In this document: positions 43,572 through 55,778 of the stretch, piece after piece
How the letters are laid out: each line of letters begins with the position of its first letter
Position numbering within the stretch: the first letter of the stretch is position 1
From: Verrucomicrobiia bacterium
GTDB taxonomy: Bacteria > Verrucomicrobiota > Verrucomicrobiia > Limisphaerales > JADLHS01
Assembly (NCBI GenBank): GCA_023953615.1
Contig: JAMLJH010000001.1
Coordinates: forward strand, 971,360 to 1,035,359
Length of the DNA stretch: 64,000 bases
Reading direction: 5' to 3'
The notes under the pieces: model-generated
Databases searched by the model: none
What the model saw: only the letters and a program-made list of their open reading frames with translations
What the model was told of the DNA's origin: nothing
Position numbers and translations under genes: made by a program

Positions 43572-44051
43572 TTACTTTTTGAACAGACCTTCCACTGATT
43601 TAACCGCATCGCTCCCCAGCGCGTTGTTAATGGTGGTCTTTAAGGCGTCCACCGACTTTTGCTGGTCGGCTGTGAGCTGCAGCCCCGCCAGTCCTTTCAA
43701 ACTGTTCAACGCATCCTGATATTTCTGCTCGTTCACGAACGACTGCGCTTGATTGATCAGATTTTGCGCCTGACTGTTCGCCGCCGCGGCCGCATCCCCG
43801 ACGGCCTGTCGCGCTTGGGTTGCCGCTGCCGAGGCCGCGTCCTTGGCCTGGTCCGCAACTGCCGTTGCCGTTTGCTTTACGTTGTCCACCGCTTGATGCG
43901 CCGCGTCTTTCAAAGACGCCGCCGCATCGGCAGCACCGGTTTGGTGGGCGGCCGCAGGCGCAGTGGTTTCGGTGGATGATTCTTTGCAGCCAACCAGCAA
44001 GGTAGCGGTGGCCAGGATGCTCGTGCAGAGCGTTAACTTGTTCATTTTCAT
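43572..44051 (-). CDS. Ala-rich helical lipoprotein
   Basis: This 159-residue protein has a lipoprotein signal (LTLCTSILATATLLVGC). A long Ala/Lys/Gln-rich helix follows with 11-residue-like periodicity (KDAAHQAVDNVKQTATAVAD, AKDAASAAATQARQAVGDAA), similar in style to LEA or apolipoprotein-like helices. The C-terminal part (INQAQSFVNEQKYQDALNSL) may be a single helical hairpin. Such proteins are often stress or envelope proteins, but no function can be assigned. The start could be Met 1 or Met 3. Confidence 0.75.
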   Translation of the reverse strand: MKMNKLTLCTSILATATLLVGCKESSTETTAPAAAHQTGAADAAASLKDAAHQAVDNVKQTATAVADQAKDAASAAATQARQAVGDAAAAANSQAQNLINQAQSFVNEQKYQDALNSLKGLAGLQLTADQQKSVDALKTTINNALGSDAVKSVEGLFKK

Positions 44052-44201
44052 TTTCGAGTTCTTGGTTTGGGAAGTCTGCTGGATGATCCCCGCAACTTCC
44101 GGATCATGAGAATAACACGTCCCGCGCCGCCCACAAGGGCGCGAAATGGCGGGATTTCTCCTGTTCTCGAAGGGCGGTTCTCGTAAACTGTCCGAACGGT
44201 T

Positions 44202-45749
44202 ATGATTACGCCGACATTGGACGAATTTTTGAAACTGGCGGAGACGGGGAACTTGATTCCCGTCACTTGCCGCATTCTTGCGGACATTGAAACACCCCTC
44301 TCGGCCTATCGCAAAATTCGCGGTCAGGGTGAGTCATTCCTGTTCGAGTCGGTCGAAGGCGGTGAACACCTCGGGCGCTACTCTTTTGTCGGCTGCAATC
44401 CGCGCGCCGTCATCAAACAGACCAACGATCGCGTGGAGGTGATCGAAGCCGGAAAAGTCGTGGGGCGTTATACGGTCGAACGAAATCCTCTCGCCCCAGC
44501 CGCTGGAGAGCCGGACGCGGCGGGAAGCGTTCGCGACGGCCTCGAAGTTGTCGAACGCGTGATGAAAAAATATCGTCCCGTCACGTTGCCGGGACTGCCG
44601 CGTTTCACCGGTGGCGCGATTGGGTTCATCGGTTACGAATTCATTCATGACATCGAACCCGTCGTGCCGCGCCCGGCTCACGACGAGTTGCACACTCCGA
44701 TCATATACTTCCTGGTGGCTGATGAATTACTCGTGTTCGATCACGTCGCGCAAACCATCACCATCTTGGTCAATGCAGCCATTGACGAAGCCACCAGCCC
44801 CGCCGAGGCGTATGAAACTGCCGCGGAAGAAATCGAGCGCCTGCTTTCGTTGTTGGAACAGCCATCCGAACACCAGCCCGTGTCCGTCCCGTCGGAAGTT
44901 CCATCCATCCCATTCACCTCCAACGTCGCGAAGGAAAAGTTTCTCGCCAATGTCACCGCGTCCAAGAAATACATCACCGCCGGCGACATCATCCAGGTGG
45001 TCGGTTCGCAACGCTTCAGCGTCGAGACGAAAGCCTCGCCCGTGGATGTTTATCGCGCCGCCCGCTCGGTGAACCCCTCGCCCTATATGTTTCTGCTGGA
45101 ACTCGACGGCTTTTCGCTCGTCGGCGCTTCACCGGAAATCCATGTGCGCTGCGAAGATCGGCAGGTGGAAATTCGGCCGATCGCCGGTACGCGCCGCCGC
45201 GGCAAAACCGCCGACGAAGACGCCGCCTTGGAAAAGGAACTGCTCGCCGACCCCAAGGAACGCGCCGAACACGTCATGCTGGTGGACCTCGCGCGCAACG
45301 ACATTGGGCGCGTGTGCGATTTCGGCAGCGTGCAGGTGCGCGACCTGATGATCATTGAGCGTTACAGCCACGTCATGCACATCGTGTCGAGCGTCGGCGG
45401 GCAACTGGCGGCGGACAAAACCAACTACGACCTGATGCGCGCGACCTTTCCGGCGGGGACGGTGAGCGGCGCGCCGAAGATCCGCGCCATGCAGATCATT
45501 TCGGAACTCGAACGAACCACACGCGGCCCGTATGCCGGTTGCGTCGGTTACTTCAGCTTCAACGGCAATCTGGACACCTGCATCACCATCCGCACGACCT
45601 TGCTCAAGGACGGCAAAGCCTACGTGCAGGCCGGCGGCGGCTGGGTCAACGACTCCCAACCCGAAGCCGAATTCCAGGAAACGGTGAACAAAAGCAAGGC
45701 CATGCTCAAAGCCGTGGCGCTGGCGGAAAGTTTTGCGAAAACGACGTAA
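44202..45749 (+). CDS. trpE: Anthranilate synthase component I
   Basis: This 515-residue protein has the chorismate-binding core: [80 protein letters not shown] and [15 protein letters not shown]. The N-terminal tryptophan-binding region includes [20 protein letters not shown]. It makes anthranilate from chorismate with TrpG. trpG is not seen here. A fragment of a closely related trpE occurs downstream at 48219-48324. Confidence 0.95.
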   Translation: MITPTLDEFLKLAETGNLIPVTCRILADIETPLSAYRKIRGQGESFLFESVEGGEHLGRYSFVGCNPRAVIKQTNDRVEVIEAGKVVGRYTVERNPLAPAAGEPDAAGSVRDGLEVVERVMKKYRPVTLPGLPRFTGGAIGFIGYEFIHDIEPVVPRPAHDELHTPIIYFLVADELLVFDHVAQTITILVNAAIDEATSPAEAYETAAEEIERLLSLLEQPSEHQPVSVPSEVPSIPFTSNVAKEKFLANVTASKKYITAGDIIQVVGSQRFSVETKASPVDVYRAARSVNPSPYMFLLELDGFSLVGASPEIHVRCEDRQVEIRPIAGTRRRGKTADEDAALEKELLADPKERAEHVMLVDLARNDIGRVCDFGSVQVRDLMIIERYSHVMHIVSSVGGQLAADKTNYDLMRATFPAGTVSGAPKIRAMQIISELERTTRGPYAGCVGYFSFNGNLDTCITIRTTLLKDGKAYVQAGGGWVNDSQPEAEFQETVNKSKAMLKAVALAESFAKTT

Positions 45750-45801
45750 ATTCTCACGATTGACCGGCCAGCGCCTTCGGTTCACGATTTGAACAAACCT
45801 G

Positions 45802-46017
45802 ATGAAACTCATCACGACCAGCAGTGCAGCGGAAATTCTTGGCGTCACGCCAGTCAGGATCCGGCAACTGATTCAGCAAGGGCAACTCACTTCCGTAAAG
45901 CACGGCCGCGACCATCTTCTGGAAGAAGCCGTCGTTCACGAATTCAACCGGCAAGGACGACGCCCCGGAGGTCGCCCACCGAAAGGGAAATCCAGAAAAG
46001 AATTGCGCGTACGATAG
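45802..46017 (+). CDS. Small helix-turn-helix DNA-binding protein (excisionase/MerR-like)
   Basis: This 71-residue protein has a winged-helix-like DNA-binding N terminus (SSAAEILGVTPVRIRQLIQQ) and the wing GQLTSVKHGRDHLLEEAV. An AT-hook-like basic tail follows (RRPGGRPPKGKSRKEL). It starts about 50 bp after trpE and ends 19 bp before a methyltransferase gene. It could regulate the restriction-modification genes as a controller-type protein, inferred from position. Confidence 0.7.
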   Translation: MKLITTSSAAEILGVTPVRIRQLIQQGQLTSVKHGRDHLLEEAVVHEFNRQGRRPGGRPPKGKSRKELRVR

Positions 46018-46036
46018 GGTTTTATAAATTCATTCT

Positions 46037-47110
46037 ATGATTGTCACGCCCGCAAAGAATAGCCGTCGACCTCCAGCAAGCACTCGCGGACGCCAGAAAG
46101 CGTTCACCATCACGTCAGAACCAGACAACAAAATTTTCAAAAACGATTTTGTCCAGCTTCACTACGATGACAGCCTAAATGTTTATGATTCGTGGCCGTC
46201 ACCGACAGTGATTGTATCGGACGGTGGCTATGGGGTGCTGGGGTTTGATGGCGATACTTCCGACCACTTGGCCTTGCCGGAGTGGTATGAGCCGCACATC
46301 AAGGTTTGGTCCGGTCGAGCCACGCCGCAAACCACACTCTGGTTTTGGAACTCGGAAATCGGTTGGGCAGCCGTGCATCCTGTACTCGAGAAATACGGTT
46401 TTCGCTACGTGAACGCCAATGTTTGGAACAAAGGCAAGGGGCATATCGCGGGGAACGTGAACACGGCGAAAATTCGGCGCTTCCCCGTTGTGACGGAACT
46501 TTGCGTTCAGTACTCCTTTGAGGCTCGCTTGAGTGGGGTTCCGCTCAAGGAATGGTTGCTGAACGAATGGAAACGGACTGGACTACCGTTGTGGAAAGCA
46601 AATGAGGCTTGCGGCGTTGCGGATGCCGCAGTCAGAAAGTATCTCGACCGGGGACATCTCTGGTATTGTCCGCCGCCGGACAAATTTCAGATGCTCGCCA
46701 ATTACGCCAACAAACACGGTCATGCGATTGGCAAACCATATTTTTCCATCGACGGAAAACACCCGCTAACTGCTCACGAATGGGAAGGGATGCGCTATAA
46801 GTTTCGTTGCCCGCACGGATTTACGAATGTTTGGGAGCGTAATGCCCTTCATTGCGCCGAGAGAGTGAAAGCGCCGAACGGCAAGGCTGCGCACCTGAAT
46901 CAGAAGCCGCTAGATTTAATGGCCCTGATCATCAATGCCTCGTCCGATGAGGAAGATGTCGTTTGGGAAACCTTTGGTGGCCTCTTTAGTGCGTCATATG
47001 CGGCGGAACAATTGCGGCGGAAAGCGTACGCGGCAGAGATTGACCGAACGTATTTTCAAATCGGCGTGGGGAGATTCACTGCACCAATGCCTTTGAATCT
47101 TGCGCTGTGA
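46037..47110 (+). CDS. Probable type II DNA methyltransferase (amino-methyltransferase)
   Basis: This 357-residue protein fits the N6-adenine/N4-cytosine methylase fold. Motif IV-like is VIVSDGGYGVLGFDGDT (SDGGYG in place of the usual DPPY). LNQKPLDLMALIINASSDEE precedes a motif-I-like WETFGGLFSASYAAEQL, where FGG replaces FxGxG. The central region (NEACGVADAAVRKYLDRGHL) may be the target-recognition part. The order IV before I fits the beta class. Its 3' end overlaps the endonuclease gene (convergent) by 35 bp. Target sequence unknown. Confidence 0.78.
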   Translation: MIVTPAKNSRRPPASTRGRQKAFTITSEPDNKIFKNDFVQLHYDDSLNVYDSWPSPTVIVSDGGYGVLGFDGDTSDHLALPEWYEPHIKVWSGRATPQTTLWFWNSEIGWAAVHPVLEKYGFRYVNANVWNKGKGHIAGNVNTAKIRRFPVVTELCVQYSFEARLSGVPLKEWLLNEWKRTGLPLWKANEACGVADAAVRKYLDRGHLWYCPPPDKFQMLANYANKHGHAIGKPYFSIDGKHPLTAHEWEGMRYKFRCPHGFTNVWERNALHCAERVKAPNGKAAHLNQKPLDLMALIINASSDEEDVVWETFGGLFSASYAAEQLRRKAYAAEIDRTYFQIGVGRFTAPMPLNLAL

Positions 47111-47996
47111 TTCCGAACCGCGATTCCAATGCGGCACGAATTGTCTCATCGTCTTTACCGGCCAGCAAACCTCGCCATTCTTGAACCGTGAGTCCATGGA
47201 CCTCGGTGCCCATGACTTCATTCTTGAACTTCTCAATCTCGGGATGAACGATTCGGTCCATCTTCGCAAAGTTTGTGTCGAGCCGGTAACTAAACTTGCT
47301 GAATAGCTGACGGATTTTCGCTTGGTATTCTGGCGTCGGCTTGTATTTGTCGCCGCATCTTCCCCAAGAGGCGACGAGTTTTTTGGCGCGTTGAAATTCT
47401 TTGGCCGTCCCTTGGAACTTATATCCGTTGGTGTTCGTCTGTTGCAGGTTGCTCGTTCGTGCCGTCGTATCCTCGGGTTCAAGCACGATGTAGTCCGGCG
47501 GATTGTGGTAGTGAGTATCTCTCGCTGCGGCGACGGACTTTCCGGAGAGGACGCAAACTGCGATGATTTCCGGCTTCCCGTAAATCAACTTCTCCGGCAG
47601 CCAAGCCAGCATCGCGACGTGTGTGTTGTTCTTGGTAAAGTGGCTCTGACTCTCTTTGAACCGCGCCGTGATTTCTGTCGCCAACGGAAACCACGCTTTG
47701 ATTTCAAAGCCGGGGACGGGCTTGATTGAGCCGCGAAAAATCGTGTCGGGAAATCCCGGGTCTTGCCGCTGCCAAGTGCCATGCGCGTTGAAATCCGGTT
47801 TGTCATTAAGAATTTCAACGGTGTTGAATTCGATCAGATTACCGAGCAGCGGGGAGAGCTTGGAAATTACCTTTGCCAAATTTGCGGCGGCAGCGGGCGA
47901 GACGGGCTTTGTGACCGTGAGGACGTTGAATATATGCCCTTTGAGAGCCTGTAAATGCTTGCCTGCCAGATTCAATGCCGTTTGCGTGTCCATCAC
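47076..47996 (-). CDS. Probable type II restriction endonuclease (PD-(D/E)XK)
   Basis: The 306-residue protein has a PD...ExK active site in GFPDTIFRGSIKPVPGFEIK followed by AWFPLATEITARFKESQSHF. An upstream Glu lies in LIEFNTVEILND. No other domain is visible. It converges with and overlaps the methyltransferase gene by 35 bp, which is the expected partner arrangement. I infer that the pair is a restriction-modification system; the specificity is not visible. Confidence 0.72.
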   Translation of the reverse strand: MMDTQTALNLAGKHLQALKGHIFNVLTVTKPVSPAAAANLAKVISKLSPLLGNLIEFNTVEILNDKPDFNAHGTWQRQDPGFPDTIFRGSIKPVPGFEIKAWFPLATEITARFKESQSHFTKNNTHVAMLAWLPEKLIYGKPEIIAVCVLSGKSVAAARDTHYHNPPDYIVLEPEDTTARTSNLQQTNTNGYKFQGTAKEFQRAKKLVASWGRCGDKYKPTPEYQAKIRQLFSKFSYRLDTNFAKMDRIVHPEIEKFKNEVMGTEVHGLTVQEWRGLLAGKDDETIRAALESRFGITAQDSKALVQ

Positions 47997-48063
47997 TCAT
48001 TTTATAACGCAGACACCTGACATCGCGAAAGCCCATTAAACTCTACTTCACGCGAAACAGTTT

Positions 48064-48219
48064 TCATAAATTCATCGCCGGCTCATGTACGTTTAAGTAG
48101 TGATTCTGGCTGCCCGCGAGACATCCGAACTGCTTTTTATCGAATATTGTGACGTATTCGATTGGAAGCGTTGCCAGAGCGGAAAACGCTTTTCCAAAAA
48201 CTAAAATCGGTTTGCCCTC
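48064..48219 (-). pseudogene. 3' remnant of an unidentified gene
   Basis: The minus frame reads [20 protein letters not shown] followed by EYVTIFDKKQFGCLAGSQNH and YLNVHEPAMNL before TGA. The composition is clearly protein-like and the frame is cut at 48219, exactly where the trpE fragment starts. It is too short to name. It lies downstream of the restriction gene start, outside the restriction ORF. Confidence 0.55.
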
Positions 48220-48324
48220 AAGGAACGCGCCGAACACGTCATGCTGGTGGACCTCGCGCGCAATGACATCGGACGTGTATGTGACTTTGGCAGTGTGCAG
48301 GTCAGGGACTTGATGATCATCGAG
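48219..48324 (+). pseudogene. trpE fragment (duplicate of 45254-45359)
   Basis: This 106-bp segment encodes the same residues as the intact trpE ([20 protein letters not shown] and the following 15 residues). It differs at 14 positions, all of which I read as synonymous. The first 47 bases are identical. It has no start and ends after IIE. This looks like a piece of a related functional trpE carried in with the restriction-modification DNA. Confidence 0.85.
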
Positions 48325-48431
48325 TGTAATACCCCATTCTTCGACTTCGGACCCACCACCAACTCTCGTTAGAAAAGTTTCGCGACCGAATCACAAGCGC
48401 TGCCGAGCAAACTTCCGCCGGTGAAACCGAT

Positions 48432-51769
<3,338 letters not shown>

Positions 51770-51773
<4 letters not shown>

Positions 51774-52801
51774 GGTTTGAGCGTCAACGGTTGACCGTCC
51801 TGCAAGCTCGCCGCGTTGGCGGTGACGACTTGTTCACCGGCATTCACTCCGGAAACCACTTCAATCTCCGCGCCAAGGGGTTTGCCGGTTTTCACCAGGC
51901 GGAGTTGCGCGTGGCCATCCACGACCACAAAAATAATTTCCATCTGCCCACGCGTCACCACGGCGGAGGCCGGCACGCGCAGCGCGGTGGTTTCGCCCAC
52001 CGCCATCGCCACGCGACCAAACTGACCAGCGCGCAAACCGGCGGCGCGGGGCAGATCAAGTTTCACAAGGAAGGTGCGGCTGTTCGGATCCGCGGCGGGA
52101 GCCATCTCACTGACCACGCCTTCAAGCGCATCGGCAAGCGAGGCGATGCGCACCGGCAATTTATCGCCGAGTTGCAACCGGCCGATGACCGCTTCGGGCA
52201 CGTCGGCTTCGAGCCGTAACACCGTGGCATCTTCCATTTCCAGCAGGGGCTTTCCGGGCGAAGCCAGATCGCCGACGTCAGCGTATTTGCGGGTGACGAC
52301 TCCCGCGTAGGGCGACCGGATCTGCGTGTAACCCAAAAGCGTTTCGGCCTCGGCCACCGCCGCTTGCGCCACGCGGGCGCGGGCTTGGGCGTTGTCGAAC
52401 TCCGCTCGAGTGAGCGTGGCGGTTTCCAACAACGCGGCGAAGCGTTTCAAATCCGCGTCGGCCTGCTGTTGCAGCGCCTGGGCTTGATCAAGCTTCGCCT
52501 GAATTTCCGGCGCACTGAGTTGCACGAGCTGATCGCCGGTTTTGACTTTGGCGCCGAGGGCAACCGGCATCTGTTCGATGCGACCACTGACCTTGGCTTC
52601 AATCACCGTCCGTAATTTGGCGCGCACCGTACCCACGACTTCCTCCAACGCCGGGCGCTGCTTCAATTCAACGGTGGTGACGGTGACGGCGACTTCGGGC
52701 AGGGGCGCGGGCGGGTTGCGTTCCGGTTGCCGACCGCAACCGCTCAGGACCAACGTCATGGCGCTGGCGATTACTCCGATCAAGACGACTGTGGGTTTCA
52801 T
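51770..52801 (-). CDS. RND efflux periplasmic adaptor (MFP) lipoprotein
   Basis: The ATG at 52801 gives 343 residues. A signal with lipobox MTLVLSGC is followed by the adaptor fold: a lipoyl-like half-motif ([20 protein letters not shown]), a coiled-coil hairpin ([20 protein letters not shown]), the second lipoyl half ([20 protein letters not shown]) and beta-barrel segments ([20 protein letters not shown]). It joins the RND permease and the TolC-like channel. It overlaps the RND gene by 4 bp and lies 4 bp from the TolC gene. Confidence 0.93.
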
Positions 52802-52805
52802 GATT

Positions 52806-54119
52806 TCAAGGTGACGTTGATGATTCCAGTTGCGACCAGCCCAGCGCTTTGCGCACGGCGGCGGCGGCGATGCGTTGATCCGCCTCCGCTTCGGCGCGCC
52901 GCACTTGCGCCGCGACCAGCGCGGTTTCCGCGTCAATCAATTGGGTGGCAAGTGCGAGGCCCTGCTCGAACCGCGAGCGGGTTAGCTCCACACTTTCGGC
53001 GGCTTGCGCGATGGTTTTCGCGGTAACGGCCAGGCGTTCACTCGACTCGCGAAACGCCAGCCGGGCTTGTTCAAGCTCGAAAGCGAGATCGAGGCGTAAT
53101 TTGCGATCCTGTTCGGTGGCGGTCTCGAGATTGGCTTTGGCTTCCGCGCGGCGCGCTTTTGTGCCGGCGCCATCCCATAAATCCCATTGCAACAACACGC
53201 CCGCCGTGTAGCTCTTGCCATCGCGCTCGGTGCGCGTGCCGTAATCGTAATCCAAACTGCCAAACGCGTTCAGGCGGGGTTTGTAACCGGCACCAGCGCG
53301 ACGCACCTCCGCGGCCGCGGCCTCCAATCGCTGCGCACTGGCGGCCAATTCCGGACGTTGGGCCGGAGCGCGCCAATCCGGCGATGACTGCGGTTCTGAT
53401 GGCGGATCGGCGAGTTCGATGGTTTCCGATTCCATGCCCAGCACGTTTTGAAAAGCGCGCAAGGCGAGCGCGTGGGCGTTGCGCGCCTGCACCGCCGTTT
53501 CGCGGGCTTGGGCCAATCGCACTTCCACGTCCAGCACCTCGGATTTGAGCAGCGTGCCGATTTCGTAACGGCGGGTGGCGGCGACCCGATTGGATTCGTA
53601 AGCGCGCACGCTCGCTTCGGTGGCCTTGATGAATTCGCGCGCCTTGATGGCGGTGTAAAACGTCCGGGCCACTTCGAAGCTCAGCGCGTTGCGAACGCCG
53701 GCGGCGGCTTCCCGCGCGGCGGCGGCTCGCGCCCGCGCCGCATCGCGTCCGGCCACGTTGCTTCCGCCCGCATAAAGCGGCACGGTCAACAGCCCTTTGA
53801 CATTGAGGTCGTCCTGATCGGGCACGTCGTTGAAATTCAAGCTCGGCGTAACGGCGCGTTGATTTAGAAAACTGCCAAAGGCGAGCAGCGGATTATCCGT
53901 GCGCACATAACCGGATTGGAATTGGAGTTGCGGCGAAAAGGCGGCGCGCGACTGCGCCAGCCCCGCTTGCGCGGCCGCAATGCGATGCTGCGCGAGGCGC
54001 GCTTCCGGACTGTTGGTGGCGGCGTATTGCAGCGCCTGTTCCAAAGTCCACGGCGCGGCGCTGGAACTGGCCAGTCCAACCGCGAGCCACAAACCGAGCA
54101 AACTCCAGACGCGCTTCAT
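52806..54119 (-). CDS. TolC-family outer-membrane efflux protein
   Basis: The ATG at 54119 gives 437 residues with a signal peptide (KRVWSLLGLWLAVGLASSSA). Two OEP repeats follow: WTLEQALQYAATNSPEARLA at the start of the first, and ELAASAQRLEAAAAEVRRAG plus RLDLAFELEQARLAFRESSE in the second. It forms the outer-membrane tunnel of the efflux pump. It overlaps the DUF2892 gene by 4 bp upstream. Confidence 0.92.
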   Translation of the reverse strand: MKRVWSLLGLWLAVGLASSSAAPWTLEQALQYAATNSPEARLAQHRIAAAQAGLAQSRAAFSPQLQFQSGYVRTDNPLLAFGSFLNQRAVTPSLNFNDVPDQDDLNVKGLLTVPLYAGGSNVAGRDAARARAAAAREAAAGVRNALSFEVARTFYTAIKAREFIKATEASVRAYESNRVAATRRYEIGTLLKSEVLDVEVRLAQARETAVQARNAHALALRAFQNVLGMESETIELADPPSEPQSSPDWRAPAQRPELAASAQRLEAAAAEVRRAGAGYKPRLNAFGSLDYDYGTRTERDGKSYTAGVLLQWDLWDGAGTKARRAEAKANLETATEQDRKLRLDLAFELEQARLAFRESSERLAVTAKTIAQAAESVELTRSRFEQGLALATQLIDAETALVAAQVRRAEAEADQRIAAAAVRKALGWSQLESSTSP

Positions 54120-54361
54120 GATCCCTTGGGCGGTGCGCAAGTCGGCGTCGGGCCGCCGCCGCAACTTTCCGTTGCCCGACCCACACCGCATTTCTTGAGC
54201 ATGGTTTCCAGCGGGCAGAAGTTGGTGAAGGACGATTGCAGCAGGTTGAACCCGACGAACGCGGTGAACCAAAGCCAGTAGCGGCTGTGCAGATACGCCA
54301 GGAGCAAACTCGACAGGACGAACGCCCCGGCAAACCGGCGGATGATTTGTTGCATTTTCAT
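54116..54361 (-). CDS. DUF2892 (YgaP-like) small membrane protein
   Basis: The ATG at 54361 gives 81 residues with two hydrophobic segments (FAGAFVLSSLLLAYLHSRYW and LWFTAFVGFNLLQSSFTNFC) followed by CPLETMLKKCGV. This FTNFCPLETMLKKxG end is the DUF2892 signature, often fused to rhodanese domains in YgaP. Its job is unknown. It probably acts with sulfur or metal stress functions because it is always near such genes. It is in the efflux operon with tight spacing. Confidence 0.85.
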   Translation of the reverse strand: MKMQQIIRRFAGAFVLSSLLLAYLHSRYWLWFTAFVGFNLLQSSFTNFCPLETMLKKCGVGRATESCGGGPTPTCAPPKGS

Positions 54362-54390
54362 AAGAATTAAACTTTCGCGTTGGATCCCTC

Positions 54391-54558
54391 TTAACCACTC
54401 ACCGCCAGCGCGCCCAACACCGCTCCGATCCCCGTGCTGAGAACGGGATGGCCGATCAGCGGGCACGCACCACTGCGACAACCCACGAACCGATGCGCGG
54501 CGAATCCCAATCCGCCGCCCACCAGCGCGCCGAGAACTATTTTGACCAACAGACCCAT
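54391..54558 (-). CDS. DUF6132-like small membrane protein, 55 aa
   Basis: The ATG at 54558 gives MGLLVKIVLGALVGGGLGFA followed by AHRFVGCRSGACPLIGHPVL and STGIGAVLGALAVSG before TAA. The GC-SGACPL motif between two glycine-rich helices fits the DUF6132 family, found beside DUF2892 and rhodanese genes. Two Cys at the membrane edge suggest thiol or metal chemistry; the role is not established. Confidence 0.75.
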   Translation of the reverse strand: MGLLVKIVLGALVGGGLGFAAHRFVGCRSGACPLIGHPVLSTGIGAVLGALAVSG

Positions 54559-54683
54559 CTGTCCTTACCGAGCCGCGAGGCGGCAAAAAGTTACAAAATG
54601 ATTTCACCGCTGAAGACTGAAGAGAATGGCGCCGGCAACGGTCATTACGAACCGCCTGCGGTCCCACGGGTTAAACAACCCGG

Positions 54684-54950
54684 TTATTTCGACGACGGAT
54701 CAGCGGCATGAAGTTGTTTCCACTGACGGCGAAGCGCGGTATGCAGGCGCCGCCGGTATTTGACGGGCAGTTCGTAAGGCTGGCCGTCGCGATACAGGGT
54801 GATGGTTTGGCGGATGTTATCCACCACCACCTGACAGGGATTGCATCCGGCGAGATGGTGCTCGAATTCCTCGCAGATGGCGGGATCCACCGAACCATCC
54901 ACGTATTCGTTCAACAACTTCATCAACTCGGCGCACTTCATGTCTGCCAA
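54684..54950 (-). CDS. Anti-sigma factor with zinc-finger (ZAS/zf-HC2) domain
   Basis: This 88-residue protein has MKCAELMKLLNEYVDGSVDP then ICEEFEHHLAGCNPCQVVVD, containing the HxxxCxxC zinc ligands of the ZAS anti-sigma domain. There is no membrane helix. It lies 40 bp downstream of the ECF sigma gene, its probable target. The protein is likely cytoplasmic and might sense redox or metal through the zinc site. Confidence 0.85.
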   Translation of the reverse strand: MADMKCAELMKLLNEYVDGSVDPAICEEFEHHLAGCNPCQVVVDNIRQTITLYRDGQPYELPVKYRRRLHTALRRQWKQLHAADPSSK

Positions 54951-54990
54951 GGAGTTGAGCCGCGAGGTCGCGGAAAGTTACAATTATTTT

Positions 54991-55620
54991 TCATGCGTGA
55001 TCGTGCGGACGCAACAAACGGCGGGCGGAGTCGCCCAGCACGCGGGTTAAATGTTCACGTAGCTGCAAGCGGGCGCGGAGCAGCCGCACCTTCACATTGG
55101 CTTCCGTCAACCCCAGGGTGGCGGCTGTTTCGGCACCGGACAAGCCCTCCACATCGCGCAACAAGAAAACGAGACGGTGCTTGTCGTCGAGTTCGATCAG
55201 CGCCGCATCCAGCAGTTCCCGGATTTCATTACGCTCCACCAACCGTTCGGGAGATTCGCGCCAGTCAGCAATGTACTCGGGGCGCGGAATGGAATCGTAA
55301 TCTTCCGACGGTTCGGTCGTCGCTTCGAGCGAAACCGTGTCGAGTCCCTTACGTTTGCGAATGACTTTGAGCGCGGCGTAGGTGGCGATGCGATTCAGCC
55401 AGGTGGCAAAACTGGCTTCCTCGCGGAAACCCGCCAGTCCTTCCAGCGCGCTTAGAAAAGCCTGTTGGGTGACATCCTCGGCGTCGTGTTGATTTTGCAG
55501 CAGCCGCCAGGCGAGCGTGTAGATCTGCCGCTCGTGACGAGAAACCAGCGTCTCGAAGGCGGCGAGATCACCAGCCTTCGCGCGGCGGACCAGTTCGACG
55601 TCTGCGGCAATTGTCGGCAT
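54991..55620 (-). CDS. ECF-family RNA polymerase sigma factor
   Basis: The ATG at 55620 gives 209 residues. Region 2 is VRRAKAGDLAAFETLVSRHE, TLAWRLLQNQHDAEDVTQQA and FREEASFATWLNRIATYAAL. Region 4 is HRLVFLLRDVEGLSGAETAA and LGLTEANVKVRLLRARLQLR. It probably drives this operon: anti-sigma factor, DUF6132, DUF2892, TolC-like, adaptor and RND genes follow on the same strand. It is divergent from the nfeD-like gene across 158 bp. Confidence 0.92.
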   Translation of the reverse strand: MPTIAADVELVRRAKAGDLAAFETLVSRHERQIYTLAWRLLQNQHDAEDVTQQAFLSALEGLAGFREEASFATWLNRIATYAALKVIRKRKGLDTVSLEATTEPSEDYDSIPRPEYIADWRESPERLVERNEIRELLDAALIELDDKHRLVFLLRDVEGLSGAETAATLGLTEANVKVRLLRARLQLREHLTRVLGDSARRLLRPHDHA

Positions 55621-55778
55621 TGCGTAACGACATTGTGAACGGAGCCCTCGCCTTTGGGGAGCTTGTTTTGCTGACGTGCGCAACCAGCGTTCAAAGTCCG
55701 GAGCCGCGCGACGAAGCCGGATTGCAAAAAGTTTGCGGAATGGAGGACGCTTGGTAGGCTGACTGCGGTGGAAAAGAG

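Larger units (their letters stand above)
47997..48431. other. Scar region between the restriction gene and the efflux operon
   Basis: This 435-bp stretch holds the gene remnant and the trpE fragment just described. The remainder (48325-48431) shows no gene; it is the 3' flank of the RND permease gene. Confidence 0.5.
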
